A DNA stretch of 64,000 nucleotides from Limnohabitans sp. MMS-10A-178 (GCF_003063375.1 NZ_NERY01000003.1:124001-188000); one strand, 5' to 3'; shown: positions 30,813-40,070, numbered from the stretch's first letter. Translations and numbers: made by a program. The notes: a model not told the origin generated them from the sequence alone.

Positions 30813-31409
30813 ATCGCTACCACCGAATTTCGTGACCGCCGTCAGCGCGAAGAGCGTAAGCATCGCCTGAACCGTGAAATCACTTTCCCTGAGGTCCGTT
30901 TGTCCGGACCCGAGAACGAACCCCTCGGAATCGTTTCTTTGGCAGATGCATTGCGCATGGCAGGAGAGTTGGATGTTGACTTGGTTGAAATTGCAGCCAC
31001 AGCCACACCCCCGGTTTGTCGTTTGATGGACTACGGCAAGTTCAAATACCAAGAACAAAAACGTGCTGCTGAAGCCAAAGCCAAGCAGACGGTCATTGAG
31101 ATCAAGGAAATCAAATTCCGACCCGGTACCGATGACGGTGACTACAACATCAAGATGCGCAACATCCGCCGCTTTTTGGCCGATGGTGACAAGTGCAAAG
31201 TGACCCTGCGTTTTCGCGGTCGCGAAATTACCCACCAAGAGTTGGGCATGGCACTGTTGCAGCGTATTCGCGATGACTTGGGCGATCTGATTGTGGTTGA
31301 GCAGTTTCCAAAGTTGGAAGGCCGCCAAATGATCATGATGATTGCACCAGGGCGCAAAAAACCGGCTGGTAAATCAGCCAACGAAGCCGCTCCGGCAGCT
31401 TCAGAGTGA
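30813..31409 (+). CDS. infC: Translation initiation factor IF-3 with AUC start
   Basis: Binds the 30S subunit and rejects non-canonical start codons. The 198-aa protein has the N-terminal domain ([31 protein letters not shown]), the linker with [18 protein letters not shown], and the C-terminal domain ([41 protein letters not shown]). An in-frame TGA at 30807-30809 sits right before the gene, and no ATG or GTG occurs between it and conserved coding sequence. The ATC at 30813, eight bases after AAAGGA, is therefore the start. Non-AUG initiation is typical of infC and lets IF-3 repress its own synthesis. Confidence 0.95.
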   Translation: MATTEFRDRRQREERKHRLNREITFPEVRLSGPENEPLGIVSLADALRMAGELDVDLVEIAATATPPVCRLMDYGKFKYQEQKRAAEAKAKQTVIEIKEIKFRPGTDDGDYNIKMRNIRRFLADGDKCKVTLRFRGREITHQELGMALLQRIRDDLGDLIVVEQFPKLEGRQMIMMIAPGRKKPAGKSANEAAPAASE

Positions 31410-31416
31410 GTTTGAA

Positions 31417-31460
31417 GAGTTCCTTCGGGAGCTCTAAAAAATGAGGTTTGAAAAAACCTC
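31417..31460 (+). promoter_or_regulatory. Two tetraloop hairpins between infC and rpmI
   Basis: GAGTTCC-TTCG-GGAGCTC (31417-31434, one G-T pair) and GAGGTTT-GAAA-AAACCTC (31443-31460, perfect) stand eight bases apart and carry UUCG and GNRA tetraloops. No T-run follows, so simple termination is unlikely. The infC-rpmI interval is where L20 autoregulation acts in E. coli; a similar role here is inferred from position only. Confidence 0.5.
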
Positions 31461-31566
31461 GCACAGTCAAACACGAAAGTGAATGGCTGATTAAAAGTGG
31501 CTCGGGGCCAACAAGGCTGCAAGGAGTTTGCAGACGCCTCACGAGCACAAAATAAGGAGCAGTCAA

Positions 31567-31770
31567 ATGCCCAAAATGAAGACCAAAAGTAGCGCCAAAA
31601 AGCGCTTCCGTGTTCGTCCTGGTGGTACCGTTAAACGCGGTCAAGCCTTCAAGCGTCACATCTTGACGAAGAAGACAACCAAGAACAAACGTCACCTCCG
31701 TGGCCCAGTAGGCGTGCATGAGACCAACATGGGTCACATGGCACAAATGCTGCCATCGGCTGGCCTGTAA
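31567..31770 (+). CDS. rpmI: 50S ribosomal protein L35
   Basis: Small basic ribosomal protein, 67 aa, beginning [16 protein letters not shown] and containing [22 protein letters not shown]. The ATG at 31567 follows AAGGAG; the frame extends upstream, but the extension overlaps the ribosome-binding site and is not conserved. Confidence 0.97.
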   Translation: MPKMKTKSSAKKRFRVRPGGTVKRGQAFKRHILTKKTTKNKRHLRGPVGVHETNMGHMAQMLPSAGL

Positions 31771-31794
31771 TTCACTGACGAACAAGGAGAAAAT

Positions 31795-32157
31795 ATGCCT
31801 CGCGTAAAACGTGGTGTTACGGCACGAGCCCGTCACAAAAAAGTATTGGCCCTGGCCAAAGGTTTCCGCGGTCGCCGCGGTAATGTCTTCCGCATCGCTA
31901 AACAAGCGGTGATGAAGGCCGGTCAGTACGCATACCGTGACCGTCGTGCTAAGAAGCGTGTGTTCCGTCAGTTGTGGATCGCGCGTATCAACGCAGCGGC
32001 CCGTGAATGCGGTCTCACCTACAGCCAATTTGCCAACGGCCTGAAAAAGGCTGCTATCGAAATCGACCGTAAAGTGTTGGCGGACATCGCCGTGCACGAC
32101 AAGGCCGCTTTTGCTGGCATCGTGAACCAAGTCAAGGCCAAGTTGGCCGCAGCTTAA
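31795..32157 (+). CDS. rplT: 50S ribosomal protein L20
   Basis: Early-assembly 23S rRNA-binding protein and, in many bacteria, the translational repressor of the rpmI-rplT pair. The 120-aa sequence begins [18 protein letters not shown] and has [32 protein letters not shown] and [21 protein letters not shown]. It starts 24 bp after rpmI, with AAGGAG upstream. Confidence 0.98.
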   Translation: MPRVKRGVTARARHKKVLALAKGFRGRRGNVFRIAKQAVMKAGQYAYRDRRAKKRVFRQLWIARINAAARECGLTYSQFANGLKKAAIEIDRKVLADIAVHDKAAFAGIVNQVKAKLAAA

Positions 32158-32175
32158 GTACTCACGCAGTCAATC

Positions 32176-32216
32176 AAAGGGGTTGAGGCTTGCGAAGGCT
32201 TCAATCCTTTTTTCAT
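32176..32216 (+). terminator. Terminator/attenuator between rplT and pheS
   Basis: AAAGGGGTTGAGGC pairs with GCTTCAATCCTTT as a 13-bp stem with one bulge and G-T pairs. The stem runs straight into a run of six Ts. It lies 33-52 bp before the pheS ATG. No leader peptide rich in Phe codons is visible, so a pheM-type attenuator is not supported. It may only reduce read-through. Confidence 0.7.
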
Positions 32217-32248
32217 TTTGAATTTAAGTTCCTTTTAAAGTTGCCACC

Positions 32249-33286
32249 ATGACCGAGTTGGACAGTTTGGTTGAAGCGGCTCGCAGCAGTTTTGCGCAAG
32301 CCCAAACCCCCGCCGATCTTGAGAATGCCAAGGCCCTGTATTTGGGCAAGTCAGGCCGCATCACCGAAATGATGAAGGGCATGGCTTCTTTGAGCGTTGA
32401 AGAGAAGAAAACCTTTGGCGCAGCGGTTAACGTTGCCAAGCAGGGCATTGAAGCTGCGCTCACAGCACGCCGCCAAGCTTTGGCCGATGCCGAGTTGGCT
32501 GTTCAACTGAAAGCAGAAGCTTTTGATGTCACCTTACCAGGTCGCCCCCTCACACAAGGCGGCCTGCATCCTGTGTCTCTCACCTTAGAACGCATCGAGC
32601 AAATTTTTGGCTCGATGGGTTTTGAAGTGGCACAGGGCCCCGAAATTGAAACCGACTGGTTCAACTTCACAGCCCTCAACACACCCGAAGATCACCCCGC
32701 ACGCTCCATGCACGACACCTTCTATGTTGAAGGCGGTCATTTGCTGCGCACACACACCAGCCCCATGCAAATTCGACATGCGGTACAACACGTCAAGCGT
32801 TACAAAGCACAATTGGAAGCAGGGAAGGGCATGCCCGAAATTCGCGTCATTGCACCTGGGCGCACCTACCGTGTCGACAGCGATGCCACGCATTCGCCCA
32901 TGTTCCACCAGTGCGAAGGGCTGTGGATTGGCGAGAACGTCAGCTTCAAAGATTTGAAGGTGGTGTTCACAGATTTTTGCCGCACATTTTTTGAAAGCGA
33001 CGACTTGGTCTTGCGCTTCCGCCCTAGCTTCTTCCCATTCACAGAACCCAGCGCAGAAATAGACATTCAATTTCAAACCGGTCCTTTGGCGGGTCGTTGG
33101 TTGGAAGTGGCGGGCTCTGGTCAAGTGCACCCCAACGTGGTTCGCAACATGGGCCTCGACCCCGAAAAATTCATTGGCTTTGCTTTCGGTATGGGCCCCG
33201 ACCGTCTCACCATGCTCCGATATGGCGTGAATGATTTGCGCTTGTTCTTCGACGGTGACGTTCGCTTCTTGAGTCAATTTCAATAA
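32249..33286 (+). CDS. pheS: Phenylalanine-tRNA ligase alpha subunit
   Basis: Catalytic class II subunit of the alpha2beta2 synthetase, 345 aa. An N-terminal helical region (1-90) is followed by the core with the motif 2 segment [19 protein letters not shown] and [16 protein letters not shown]. The C-terminal motif 3 is [17 protein letters not shown]. pheT follows after 9 bp. Confidence 0.97.
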   Translation: MTELDSLVEAARSSFAQAQTPADLENAKALYLGKSGRITEMMKGMASLSVEEKKTFGAAVNVAKQGIEAALTARRQALADAELAVQLKAEAFDVTLPGRPLTQGGLHPVSLTLERIEQIFGSMGFEVAQGPEIETDWFNFTALNTPEDHPARSMHDTFYVEGGHLLRTHTSPMQIRHAVQHVKRYKAQLEAGKGMPEIRVIAPGRTYRVDSDATHSPMFHQCEGLWIGENVSFKDLKVVFTDFCRTFFESDDLVLRFRPSFFPFTEPSAEIDIQFQTGPLAGRWLEVAGSGQVHPNVVRNMGLDPEKFIGFAFGMGPDRLTMLRYGVNDLRLFFDGDVRFLSQFQ

Positions 33287-33295
33287 TTAAAGACC

Positions 33296-35710
33296 ATGCA
33301 ATTTCCTGAATCCTGGCTGCGTGAGTTTTGCAACCCGCCCCTCACGACAGAACAACTCGCCGAAACACTCACCATGGCTGGTCTTGAAGTTGAAGAACTT
33401 CAACCAGTGGCGCCACCTTTTTCCAATGTGGTCATTGGTGAAATTAAAAGCGCGGAGCAGCACCCCAATGCAGACCGCTTGCGCGTTTGCCAAGTGGATG
33501 TGGGTCAAGCTAGCTTGCTCAATATTGTCTGTGGTGCGCCCAATGCCCGCGTTGGTATTCGAATTCCTTGCGCCATGGTGGGCGCAGAGTTGCCACCTGG
33601 CGAAGACGGTAAACCCTTCCTCATCAAGGTGGGCAAGTTGCGCGGCGTTGAAAGCCAAGGCATGCTGTGCTCTGCCAAAGAATTGAAGATTGCTGACGAT
33701 CATGGCGGCTTACTAGAGTTGCCAGCGGACGCGCCCTTGGGCCAAAGTATTCGCACCTATTTGAAGCTAGACGACACGTTGTTCACACTCAAACTCACGC
33801 CCAATTTGGCGCATTGCTTGAGTGTGTATGGCATTGCTCGTGAAGTGTCTGCATTAACCAGCACTCCCTTGAAGGCGCCCGTGTTCAATGCATTGAAGGC
33901 TCAAGTTCAAGACAGATTGGCAGTTAAAGTGGAAGCTACCGATTTGTGCGGTCGCTTCAGTGGCAGGGTGGTGAAGGGCGTCAATCCCAAAGCGCAAACA
34001 CCCGCTTGGATGGTAGACCGCTTGGCACGATGCGGCCAACGCAGTGTGAGTCCTTTGGTCGATATTTCAAACTATGTGATGTTTGAATTGGGGCGGCCTT
34101 CGCATATTTTCGATCTCGACAAAATCCATGGTGGTTTGCAAGTTCGTTGGGGTCGTGCTGAAGAATCATTGAAGTTGCTCAATGGCAACACAGTTACCGT
34201 CGATGACAAAGTAGGTGTGATTGCAGACGATGCCCAAGTTGAGTCATTGGCAGGCATCATGGGGGGTGACGCCACTGCAGTGTCTGATGACACTCAGAAT
34301 ATTTACATTGAAGCTGCTTTCTGGTGGCCCAAAGCCATTGCTGGTCGTTCACGCCGTTACAACTTTTCTACCGATGCCGGACATCGCTTTGAACGTGGCG
34401 TAGATCCCGACAGCACGGTTGACCACATTGAGCGTATCACCCAATTGGTCATAGACATTTGCAGCACGCCCACCACGCAAATTGGACCTGTTGACGATCA
34501 AAAGCTCAACATGCCGGTTCGCAAACCCGTCACACTCCGAGTGGCACGTGCTGTCAAAGTGATTGGCATGGCGCTGTCACAAACACAGTGTGCCGACGCT
34601 TTGCGCGGTTTGGGTTTTGAGGTGACCGAGGCGGAAGGACTGATCACAGTCAACCCACCAAGCTGGCGATTCGATTTGGAAATTGAAGAAGACCTGATTG
34701 AGGAAGTGGCTCGCATGGTGGGTTACACCCAGCTGCCAACCACACCCCCATTGGCACCGATCACTGCCAAGATCAGGAAAGAAAGTGAGCGCGGCCCGTT
34801 TGCGGTGCGCCGCAGTTTGGCGGCTTTGGGTTACCAAGAAACCATCAATTTTAGTTTTGTAGAAGAACGCTGGGAACATGAGTTGGCGGGCAACCCCAAT
34901 CCTCTGAAATTGTTGAATCCCATTGCCAGCCAGATGAGTGTGATGCGGACCAGTTTGTTGGGCTCTCTCTTGCAGGTGGTGAAGTTCAATCTCGATCGCA
35001 AGGCCGAACGCGTCCGTGTCTTTGAGTTGGGCCGGGTGTTCTTGCGCGATGCAACTGTCAAAAATACAGACACCACCGTCGAAGGTTTGAGTCAACCGAT
35101 GCGTGTGTCTGCCGTGGCATACGGTCCTGTGACCTCAACCTCTTGGGGCGGCAAAGTTCGCCATGTTGATTTCTTTGATGTCAAAGGTGAAATAGAAGCA
35201 CTGATGGCGCCTGCCAAGCCTGAGTTTGAAGCGGCAGAGCACCCAGCCATGCACCCTGGTCGTTGCGCCAGCGTCAAGTTGAATGGCCATGTAGTGGGTT
35301 ATGTAGGAGAGTTGCATCCCCGCTGGCGTCAGTCGTGGGATTTGCAGCATGCTCCCATCCTTTTCGAGCTCGATTTAGAGGCTGTGCTACAACGCGAAGT
35401 CCCGGTTGCTCAGGGTGTGGCACGCTTTCAAGCGGTTGAGCGCGACATTGCGGTGGTGGTGGCAGAGAAAGTCACACATGCCGATTTGATGGCTGCAGTT
35501 TATGAAGCACCCACCGCAGGATTGTTGCGCAGTGCTATCTTGTTTGACGTGTTTCGTCCGCAGGCCACTCTGGGCATTGAGAAAAGTTTGGCTGTCAGGT
35601 TGAGCATGTACAGCGATGAAGCCACATTGACAGAGATTCAAATTGAATCCACAGTCAAGGCTGTGTTGGATCATTTGTCTCTGAAACTGTCAGCGCGCTT
35701 GCGTTCTTAA
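33296..35710 (+). CDS. pheT: Phenylalanine-tRNA ligase beta subunit
   Basis: 804-aa subunit with the N-terminal tRNA-binding OB domain (VVIGEIKSAEQHPNADRLRVCQVDVG). The B3/B4 editing domain, B5 domain and catalytic-like domain follow. The C-terminal FDX-ACB anticodon domain contains FQAVERDIAVVVAE. Length and order match the bacterial family. The stop is 18 bp from ihfA. Confidence 0.97.
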   Translation: MQFPESWLREFCNPPLTTEQLAETLTMAGLEVEELQPVAPPFSNVVIGEIKSAEQHPNADRLRVCQVDVGQASLLNIVCGAPNARVGIRIPCAMVGAELPPGEDGKPFLIKVGKLRGVESQGMLCSAKELKIADDHGGLLELPADAPLGQSIRTYLKLDDTLFTLKLTPNLAHCLSVYGIAREVSALTSTPLKAPVFNALKAQVQDRLAVKVEATDLCGRFSGRVVKGVNPKAQTPAWMVDRLARCGQRSVSPLVDISNYVMFELGRPSHIFDLDKIHGGLQVRWGRAEESLKLLNGNTVTVDDKVGVIADDAQVESLAGIMGGDATAVSDDTQNIYIEAAFWWPKAIAGRSRRYNFSTDAGHRFERGVDPDSTVDHIERITQLVIDICSTPTTQIGPVDDQKLNMPVRKPVTLRVARAVKVIGMALSQTQCADALRGLGFEVTEAEGLITVNPPSWRFDLEIEEDLIEEVARMVGYTQLPTTPPLAPITAKIRKESERGPFAVRRSLAALGYQETINFSFVEERWEHELAGNPNPLKLLNPIASQMSVMRTSLLGSLLQVVKFNLDRKAERVRVFELGRVFLRDATVKNTDTTVEGLSQPMRVSAVAYGPVTSTSWGGKVRHVDFFDVKGEIEALMAPAKPEFEAAEHPAMHPGRCASVKLNGHVVGYVGELHPRWRQSWDLQHAPILFELDLEAVLQREVPVAQGVARFQAVERDIAVVVAEKVTHADLMAAVYEAPTAGLLRSAILFDVFRPQATLGIEKSLAVRLSMYSDEATLTEIQIESTVKAVLDHLSLKLSARLRS

Positions 35711-35728
35711 TGGCGAAAGGAAGTTGAT

Positions 35729-36058
35729 ATGGATTTTTCTGTTGAAAGTCTCGAAACGCCTGCGCTGACCAAAGCGCATTTGGCAGATTTGTTGTTTGAG
35801 CAAATTGGTTTGAACAAGCGCGAGTCCAAAGACATGGTCGACTCATTCTTTGATTTGATCGCCACACAATTGGTTCAAGGCACCGATGTCAAAATTTCTG
35901 GATTTGGAAATTTCCAAATTCGCGAAAAAGCGCCCAGGCCAGGCCGCAATCCACGCACTGGAGAATTGATTCCCATCGAGGCCAGACGCGTGGCAACTTT
36001 CCACGCCAGTCACAAGCTGAAGGCAGTGATTCAAGGCGATGAAAAATCTGATGGCTAA
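35729..36058 (+). CDS. ihfA: Integration host factor alpha subunit
   Basis: Heterodimeric DNA-bending nucleoid protein, 109 aa. It has TKAHLADLLFEQIGLNKRESKDMVDSFF at the N-terminus, the core KISGFGNFQIREKAPRPGRNPRTGE with the DNA-intercalating proline in its arm, and PIEARRVATFHASHKLK. The pheT-ihfA linkage is conserved across gamma- and betaproteobacteria. The N-terminal extension of about ten residues compared with E. coli is ordinary for this group. Confidence 0.97.
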   Translation: MDFSVESLETPALTKAHLADLLFEQIGLNKRESKDMVDSFFDLIATQLVQGTDVKISGFGNFQIREKAPRPGRNPRTGELIPIEARRVATFHASHKLKAVIQGDEKSDG

Positions 36059-36099
36059 TTTTCAGTATTTGAATTTCTAGATTCATCAAATTTTATTAA

Positions 36100-36120
36100 A
36101 TGGGTCTTTACGTAGACCCC
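36100..36120 (+). promoter_or_regulatory. Small inverted repeat between ihfA and merR-like gene
   Basis: GGGTCT-TTACGT-AGACCC (36102-36119) is a 6-bp inverted repeat in an AT-rich spacer, slightly extendable to ATGGGTCT/AGACCCCAT with a bulge. It could be an operator or a weak hairpin; no T-run follows. Confidence 0.3.
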
Positions 36121-36167
36121 ATGCTTAGAGTAAGCTTGTTAATTCCCCCAGCAAGTTAGTGATTCCA

Positions 36168-36641
36168 ATGGAGAACTCCCTCCCATCTATTCCAGCCAAG
36201 CGCTACTTCACCATTGGTGAGGTTGGTGAGCTTTGTGGTGTGAAGCCACACGTGCTTCGCTATTGGGAGCAGGAATTCACGCAGCTGCGGCCCATCAAGC
36301 GCCGAGGCAATCGCCGCTACTACCAGCACCATGAAGTGCTCATGATTCGCAGAATTCGCGATTTGCTTTATGAGCAGGGTTTCACCATCAGCGGTGCGCG
36401 AAACAAAATGCAGGAACTGGCCCAAGCTCAAAAAGGGTTGAAAAAAGACCTCATTGAAAACGGCTCATTGGACGATGAGTTGTTGGATGATTTTGATGAA
36501 GATGGCACACCTTCTGAAGCGCTTGAAAAAGCTTCTATGGCCATGGAAAGTGCACAAAGAGCCAGTAGCCTGCAAGTCACCAGCAGCCTTCCAACGCTGC
36601 GCCGTGAATTGATGGATATTCGAGATTTACTCTCAAACTGA
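36168..36641 (+). CDS. MerR-family transcriptional regulator
   Basis: 157-aa regulator with an N-terminal winged-helix MerR domain: KRYFTIGEVGELCGVKPHVLRYWEQEFTQL, then KRRGNRRYYQHHEVLMIRRIRDLLYEQGFTISGARNKM. The C-terminal half is acidic (NGSLDDELLDDFDEDG) and has no cysteine cluster, so metal sensing is unlikely. It is regularly found next to ihfA and a tRNA-Pro in betaproteobacteria; its target is unknown. The ATG at 36168 is preferred to a GTG nine bases upstream. Confidence 0.9.
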   Translation: MENSLPSIPAKRYFTIGEVGELCGVKPHVLRYWEQEFTQLRPIKRRGNRRYYQHHEVLMIRRIRDLLYEQGFTISGARNKMQELAQAQKGLKKDLIENGSLDDELLDDFDEDGTPSEALEKASMAMESAQRASSLQVTSSLPTLRRELMDIRDLLSN

Positions 36642-36655
36642 GTGCATTCTCGGGC

Positions 36656-36661
36656 TATAAT
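36656..36661 (+). promoter_or_regulatory. -10 box of the tRNA-Pro gene
   Basis: A perfect TATAAT sits 12 bp ahead of the mature tRNA 5' end. No good -35 hexamer is visible at 16-18 bp. The context CGGGCTATAAT is close to that of the rpsF -10 (TAGGCTATAAT). Confidence 0.55.
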
Positions 36662-36672
36662 TTAAAGCTTGT

Positions 36673-36749
36673 CGGCGTGTAGCGCAGCCTGGTAGCGCAC
36701 TTGCATGGGGTGCAAGGGGTCGCGAGTTCGAATCCCGCCACGCCGACCA
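36673..36749 (+). tRNA. tRNA-Pro (anticodon GGG)
   Basis: 77-nt cloverleaf including an encoded CCA. The acceptor pairs CGGCGTG with CACGCCG, and the D arm is AGCGCAGCCTGGTAGCGC. The anticodon stem is CTTGC/GCAAG around the loop ATGGGGT (anticodon GGG), and the T arm contains GTTCGAATC. It decodes CCC and CCU. It lies between the merR-like gene and a strong terminator. Confidence 0.96.
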
Positions 36750-36762
36750 TTCAATTTGAATC

Positions 36763-36796
36763 AAGCTCTTGAGAATTTATTCTCAGGAGCTTTTTT
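36763..36796 (+). terminator. Intrinsic terminator after tRNA-Pro
   Basis: AAGCTCTTGAGAA (36763-36775) pairs with TTCTCAGGAGCTT (36780-36792), 13 bp with one G-T pair, on a TTTA loop. It ends in a run of Ts (36791-36796). Confidence 0.92.
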
Positions 36797-36824
36797 CTGG
36801 GTGTACTAAAGTCTCGATGGGCTT

Positions 36825-37049
36825 TCAAGAACTTGGTTCGGTACTTTGTTCGGCCTGAATGTTGATGGCCATTGGGCCTTTGGGGCCCTCAGCCAATTCA
36901 AAACTCACCCTCGAACCTTCCTTGAGACTCTTAAAGCCTTCCATGGTGATGGCTGAAAAGTGCGCAAAAGCGTCTGGCCCGCCACCATCGGGTTGAATAA
37001 ACCCAAATCCCTTGGCGTCATTGAACCATTTGACTGTTCCACTGGGCAT
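36825..37049 (-). CDS. Cold-shock domain protein (CspA family)
   Basis: Single OB-fold RNA chaperone, 74 aa. It has RNP1 KGFGFI and an RNP2 that reads DAFAHFSAI instead of the common DVFVHFSAI, plus the signature [16 protein letters not shown]. The ATG at 37049 is chosen because GGAGA lies seven bases before it; the in-frame ATG at 37061 overlaps that site and has none of its own. It diverges from clpS and has a short predicted leader. Confidence 0.95.
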   Translation of the reverse strand: MPSGTVKWFNDAKGFGFIQPDGGGPDAFAHFSAITMEGFKSLKEGSRVSFELAEGPKGPMAINIQAEQSTEPSS

Positions 37050-37082
37050 GCCTGTCTCCATCAGTTTTGTTCTGTAAGGAAC

Positions 37083-37111
37083 ATTTAATTCACTGATATG
37101 TGAGTTGTCAA
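37083..37111 (-). promoter_or_regulatory. Sigma-70 promoter of the cold-shock gene
   Basis: On the minus strand, TTGACA (37111-37106), a 17-bp spacer and TTAAAT (37088-37083) give a consensus -35 and a good -10. The predicted leader is about 25-30 nt, too short for the long thermosensing leader of E. coli cspA. Confidence 0.75.
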
Positions 37112-37211
37112 TTCAAGGTTTACCCGACTGATGATAAATTGCTGCGTTGCGTCATAAGGACTTTTCTGGCGAGTCAAGCAGAAGAGGGCCTAGCCTCTAT
37201 AGAATGAAAAC

Positions 37212-37589
37212 ATGGCAACCGAGAAACCTCCAAAACCAAATTTACCCAAACCACCAGGATCTGTTGGTGAACCCGGACGTTCACCAGGAAATAGTGATTC
37301 TGTGGTTTTAGAAAGACGCCCTGCCAAAGTCGGGCCGCCTCAGATGTACCAGGTAGTGATGTTGAACGACGACTACACTCCCATGGAATTCGTTGTTTTG
37401 GTTCTTCAAGAGTTTTTTAACAAGGACCGCGAAGCCGCCACTCAAATCATGCTGAAAATTCATTTGGACGGCAAAGGTGTTTGTGGCGTATTCACCCGTG
37501 ACGTGGCGGCCACCAAGGTGGACCAGGTACTAGATGCAGCCAACCAAGCAGGTCACCCACTTCAGTGTGTGAGTGAGCCTGTGGCATGA
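37212..37589 (+). CDS. clpS: ATP-dependent Clp protease adaptor ClpS
   Basis: N-degron adaptor that delivers N-end-rule substrates to ClpAP. At 125 aa it has a Pro-rich flexible N-terminal extension (1-45) and then the core [24 protein letters not shown], with the hydrophobic-pocket motif, and [30 protein letters not shown]. It is followed by clpA at 103 bp, the conserved pair. Confidence 0.96.
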   Translation: MATEKPPKPNLPKPPGSVGEPGRSPGNSDSVVLERRPAKVGPPQMYQVVMLNDDYTPMEFVVLVLQEFFNKDREAATQIMLKIHLDGKGVCGVFTRDVAATKVDQVLDAANQAGHPLQCVSEPVA

Positions 37590-37692
37590 ATCGCACAAAA
37601 ATCGAGCAAGAATGTGGCATAAAGCAGTTGAAATTCAACAAATTTGCCCAACCTATTATTTTTCACCTCCGCAAGGCATTTAAGGAAATCAC

Positions 37693-40032
37693 ATGATTGC
37701 CCAAGAATTGGAAGTCAGTTTGCACATGGCCTTCGTTGAGGCGCGTCAGCAGCGTCACGAGTTCATTACCGTGGAACATTTGCTGTTGGCATTGCTGGAC
37801 AACCCCAGCGCAGCAGAAGTATTGCGTGCGTGTTCAGCGCAAGTAGACGATTTGCGTCAATCGCTGTCGTCGTTTATCAAGGACAACACACCTCAAGTAG
37901 CAGGTACCGAAGAGGTTGATACACAGCCGACCTTGGGTTTTCAGCGGGTCATTCAGCGCGCCATCATGCATGTCCAATCGACTGGCAGTGGCAAGAAAGA
38001 AGTGACTGGAGCCAATGTGTTGGTAGCCATTTTTGGCGAAAAAGATTCGCACGCCGTTTACTATTTGCACCAGCAAGGCATCACCCGTTTGGATGTTGTG
38101 AACTTCATTGCACATGGCATTCGCAAGAGCGATCCACCCGAAGCCTCCAAAGGCAGCGATTCTGCGCCAGTACCCGAAAGCGAAGAAAGCAGTGGTGGCA
38201 GCGAGCGCAATGAAAAAGCCTCTCCTTTGGAGCAGTTCACACAGAACCTGAACCAGATGGCCAAAGAAGGCAAGATCGATCCGCTCATCGGTCGTGAATA
38301 CGAAGTTGAGCGCACCATTCAAATTTTGTGCCGTCGCCGTAAAAACAATCCCTTGTTGGTGGGCGAGGCCGGTGTGGGCAAAACCGCCATTGCCGAAGGT
38401 TTGGCATGGCGCATCACGCAAGGCAGCGTGCCAGAAATTTTGGCTGAGGCCGTGGTCTATTCACTCGACATGGGTGCATTGTTGGCCGGCACCAAATACC
38501 GCGGTGATTTTGAACAGCGTCTGAAAGGTGTTTTGAAAGCCCTGAAAGACAAGCCTCATGCCGTTTTGTTCATCGACGAAATTCACACCTTGATTGGCGC
38601 AGGTGCCGCTTCTGGTGGCACTTTGGATGCTTCCAACTTGCTCAAGCCTGCCTTGTCTAGCGGCCAATTGAAGTGCATTGGCGCCACCACCTTCACGGAA
38701 TACCGTGGCATCTTCGAAAAAGACGCCGCCTTGTCACGTCGCTTCCAAAAGGTTGATGTGGTTGAGCCCACTGTGGCCGAAACAGTGGATATTTTGAAGG
38801 GTCTGAAATCGCGCTTCGAAGAACACCACAGCGTGAAGTACGCCAATGCGGCGCTGCAAGCTGCTGCCGAGTTGTCTGCCAAGTTCATCAACGACCGTCA
38901 ATTGCCCGACAAAGCCATCGACGTGATTGACGAAGCCGGTGCTGCACAGCGCATCTTGCCGCCGTCTAAGCGCAAGAAGACCATTGGCAAAACCGAGATT
39001 GAGGATATTGTGGCCAAGATTGCGCGCATTCCGCCAGCCAATGTGTCGAATGACGATCGCAGCAAACTGCAAACCATTGAGCGCGATTTGAAGAGTGTGG
39101 TGTTTGGTCAAGACAAAGCCCTCGAGGTGTTAGCTTCTGCTGTCAAAATGGCACGTTCTGGTTTGGGTAAAACCGACAAGCCCATTGGCTCATTCTTGTT
39201 CAGTGGCCCAACCGGTGTTGGTAAAACAGAAGCCGCCAAGCAGCTGGCCTACATCATGGGCATCGAACTCATTCGCTTTGACATGTCCGAGTACATGGAG
39301 CGTCATGCGGTGAGTCGCCTCATTGGCGCGCCTCCAGGCTATGTAGGCTTTGACCAAGGTGGTTTGCTGACCGAGGCCGTTACCAAGAAGCCACATTGCG
39401 TCTTGCTGCTCGATGAAATTGAAAAAGCGCACCCCGACATTTTCAATGTGTTGCTGCAAGTGATGGACCATGGCACATTGACGGACAACAACGGCCGCAA
39501 AGCCGACTTCCGCAACGTGATCATCATCATGACCACCAATGCCGGTGCCGAAACCATGAACAAGGCCACCATTGGCTTCACCAACCCGCGTCAAGCAGGC
39601 GATGAAATGGGCGACATCAAACGCTTGTTCACCCCTGAGTTCCGCAACCGGCTGGATGCCATGGTCAGCTTCAAAGCTTTGGATGAGCAAATCATCATGC
39701 GCGTGGTCGACAAGTTCTTGTTGCAACTGGAAACACAGTTGTCAGAGAAGAAAGTGGACGTTACTTTCAGCGACAAGTTGCGCAAATTCTTGGCCAAAAA
39801 AGGGTTCGATCCGCTCATGGGCGCGCGCCCTATGCAGCGTTTGATACAAGACACCATTCGGAAGGCTTTGGCCGACGAGTTGCTGTTTGGTCGTTTGATC
39901 GATGGCGGTCGCTTGAGCGTCGACCTGGACGACAAAGACGAGGTGTTGCTCGACATTCAGCCTTTGCCCAAGAAGGAAGGCCGAAACTCCAAATCGGAAC
40001 CGCACGAGCCTGAAGAGGCCACAGCCAATTAA
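37693..40032 (+). CDS. clpA: ATP-dependent Clp protease ATPase subunit ClpA
   Basis: AAA+ unfoldase that feeds substrates to ClpP. The 779-aa protein has the ClpS-binding N domain (1-145), a Ser/Glu-rich linker, AAA-1 with GEAGVGKTAIAEGL and AAA-2 with [14 protein letters not shown]. It lacks the long ClpB-type coiled-coil M domain. The tail (KKEGRNSKSEPHEPEEATAN) is charged. It ends just ahead of a strong bidirectional terminator. Confidence 0.97.
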   Translation: MIAQELEVSLHMAFVEARQQRHEFITVEHLLLALLDNPSAAEVLRACSAQVDDLRQSLSSFIKDNTPQVAGTEEVDTQPTLGFQRVIQRAIMHVQSTGSGKKEVTGANVLVAIFGEKDSHAVYYLHQQGITRLDVVNFIAHGIRKSDPPEASKGSDSAPVPESEESSGGSERNEKASPLEQFTQNLNQMAKEGKIDPLIGREYEVERTIQILCRRRKNNPLLVGEAGVGKTAIAEGLAWRITQGSVPEILAEAVVYSLDMGALLAGTKYRGDFEQRLKGVLKALKDKPHAVLFIDEIHTLIGAGAASGGTLDASNLLKPALSSGQLKCIGATTFTEYRGIFEKDAALSRRFQKVDVVEPTVAETVDILKGLKSRFEEHHSVKYANAALQAAAELSAKFINDRQLPDKAIDVIDEAGAAQRILPPSKRKKTIGKTEIEDIVAKIARIPPANVSNDDRSKLQTIERDLKSVVFGQDKALEVLASAVKMARSGLGKTDKPIGSFLFSGPTGVGKTEAAKQLAYIMGIELIRFDMSEYMERHAVSRLIGAPPGYVGFDQGGLLTEAVTKKPHCVLLLDEIEKAHPDIFNVLLQVMDHGTLTDNNGRKADFRNVIIIMTTNAGAETMNKATIGFTNPRQAGDEMGDIKRLFTPEFRNRLDAMVSFKALDEQIIMRVVDKFLLQLETQLSEKKVDVTFSDKLRKFLAKKGFDPLMGARPMQRLIQDTIRKALADELLFGRLIDGGRLSVDLDDKDEVLLDIQPLPKKEGRNSKSEPHEPEEATAN

Positions 40033-40040
40033 GGCAACTT

Positions 40041-40070
40041 AAAAAAAGCCGGATTGATCCGGCTTTTTTT
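40041..40070. terminator. Bidirectional terminator between clpA and the HerA-like gene
   Basis: A near-perfect 14-bp palindrome (AAAAAAAGCCGGAT / ATCCGGCTTTTTTT) with a two-base centre is flanked by A- and T-runs. It lies between convergent stops and can work in both directions. Confidence 0.93.

Noticed and set aside
32158..32248. pheM-like leader peptide with attenuator
   Set aside because: The hairpin with T-run is present, but no short open frame with clustered Phe codons precedes it.
37193..37211. TATAGAAT just before clpS as its promoter
   Set aside because: It would leave only a few bases of leader before the ATG and has no -35 partner; not supported.
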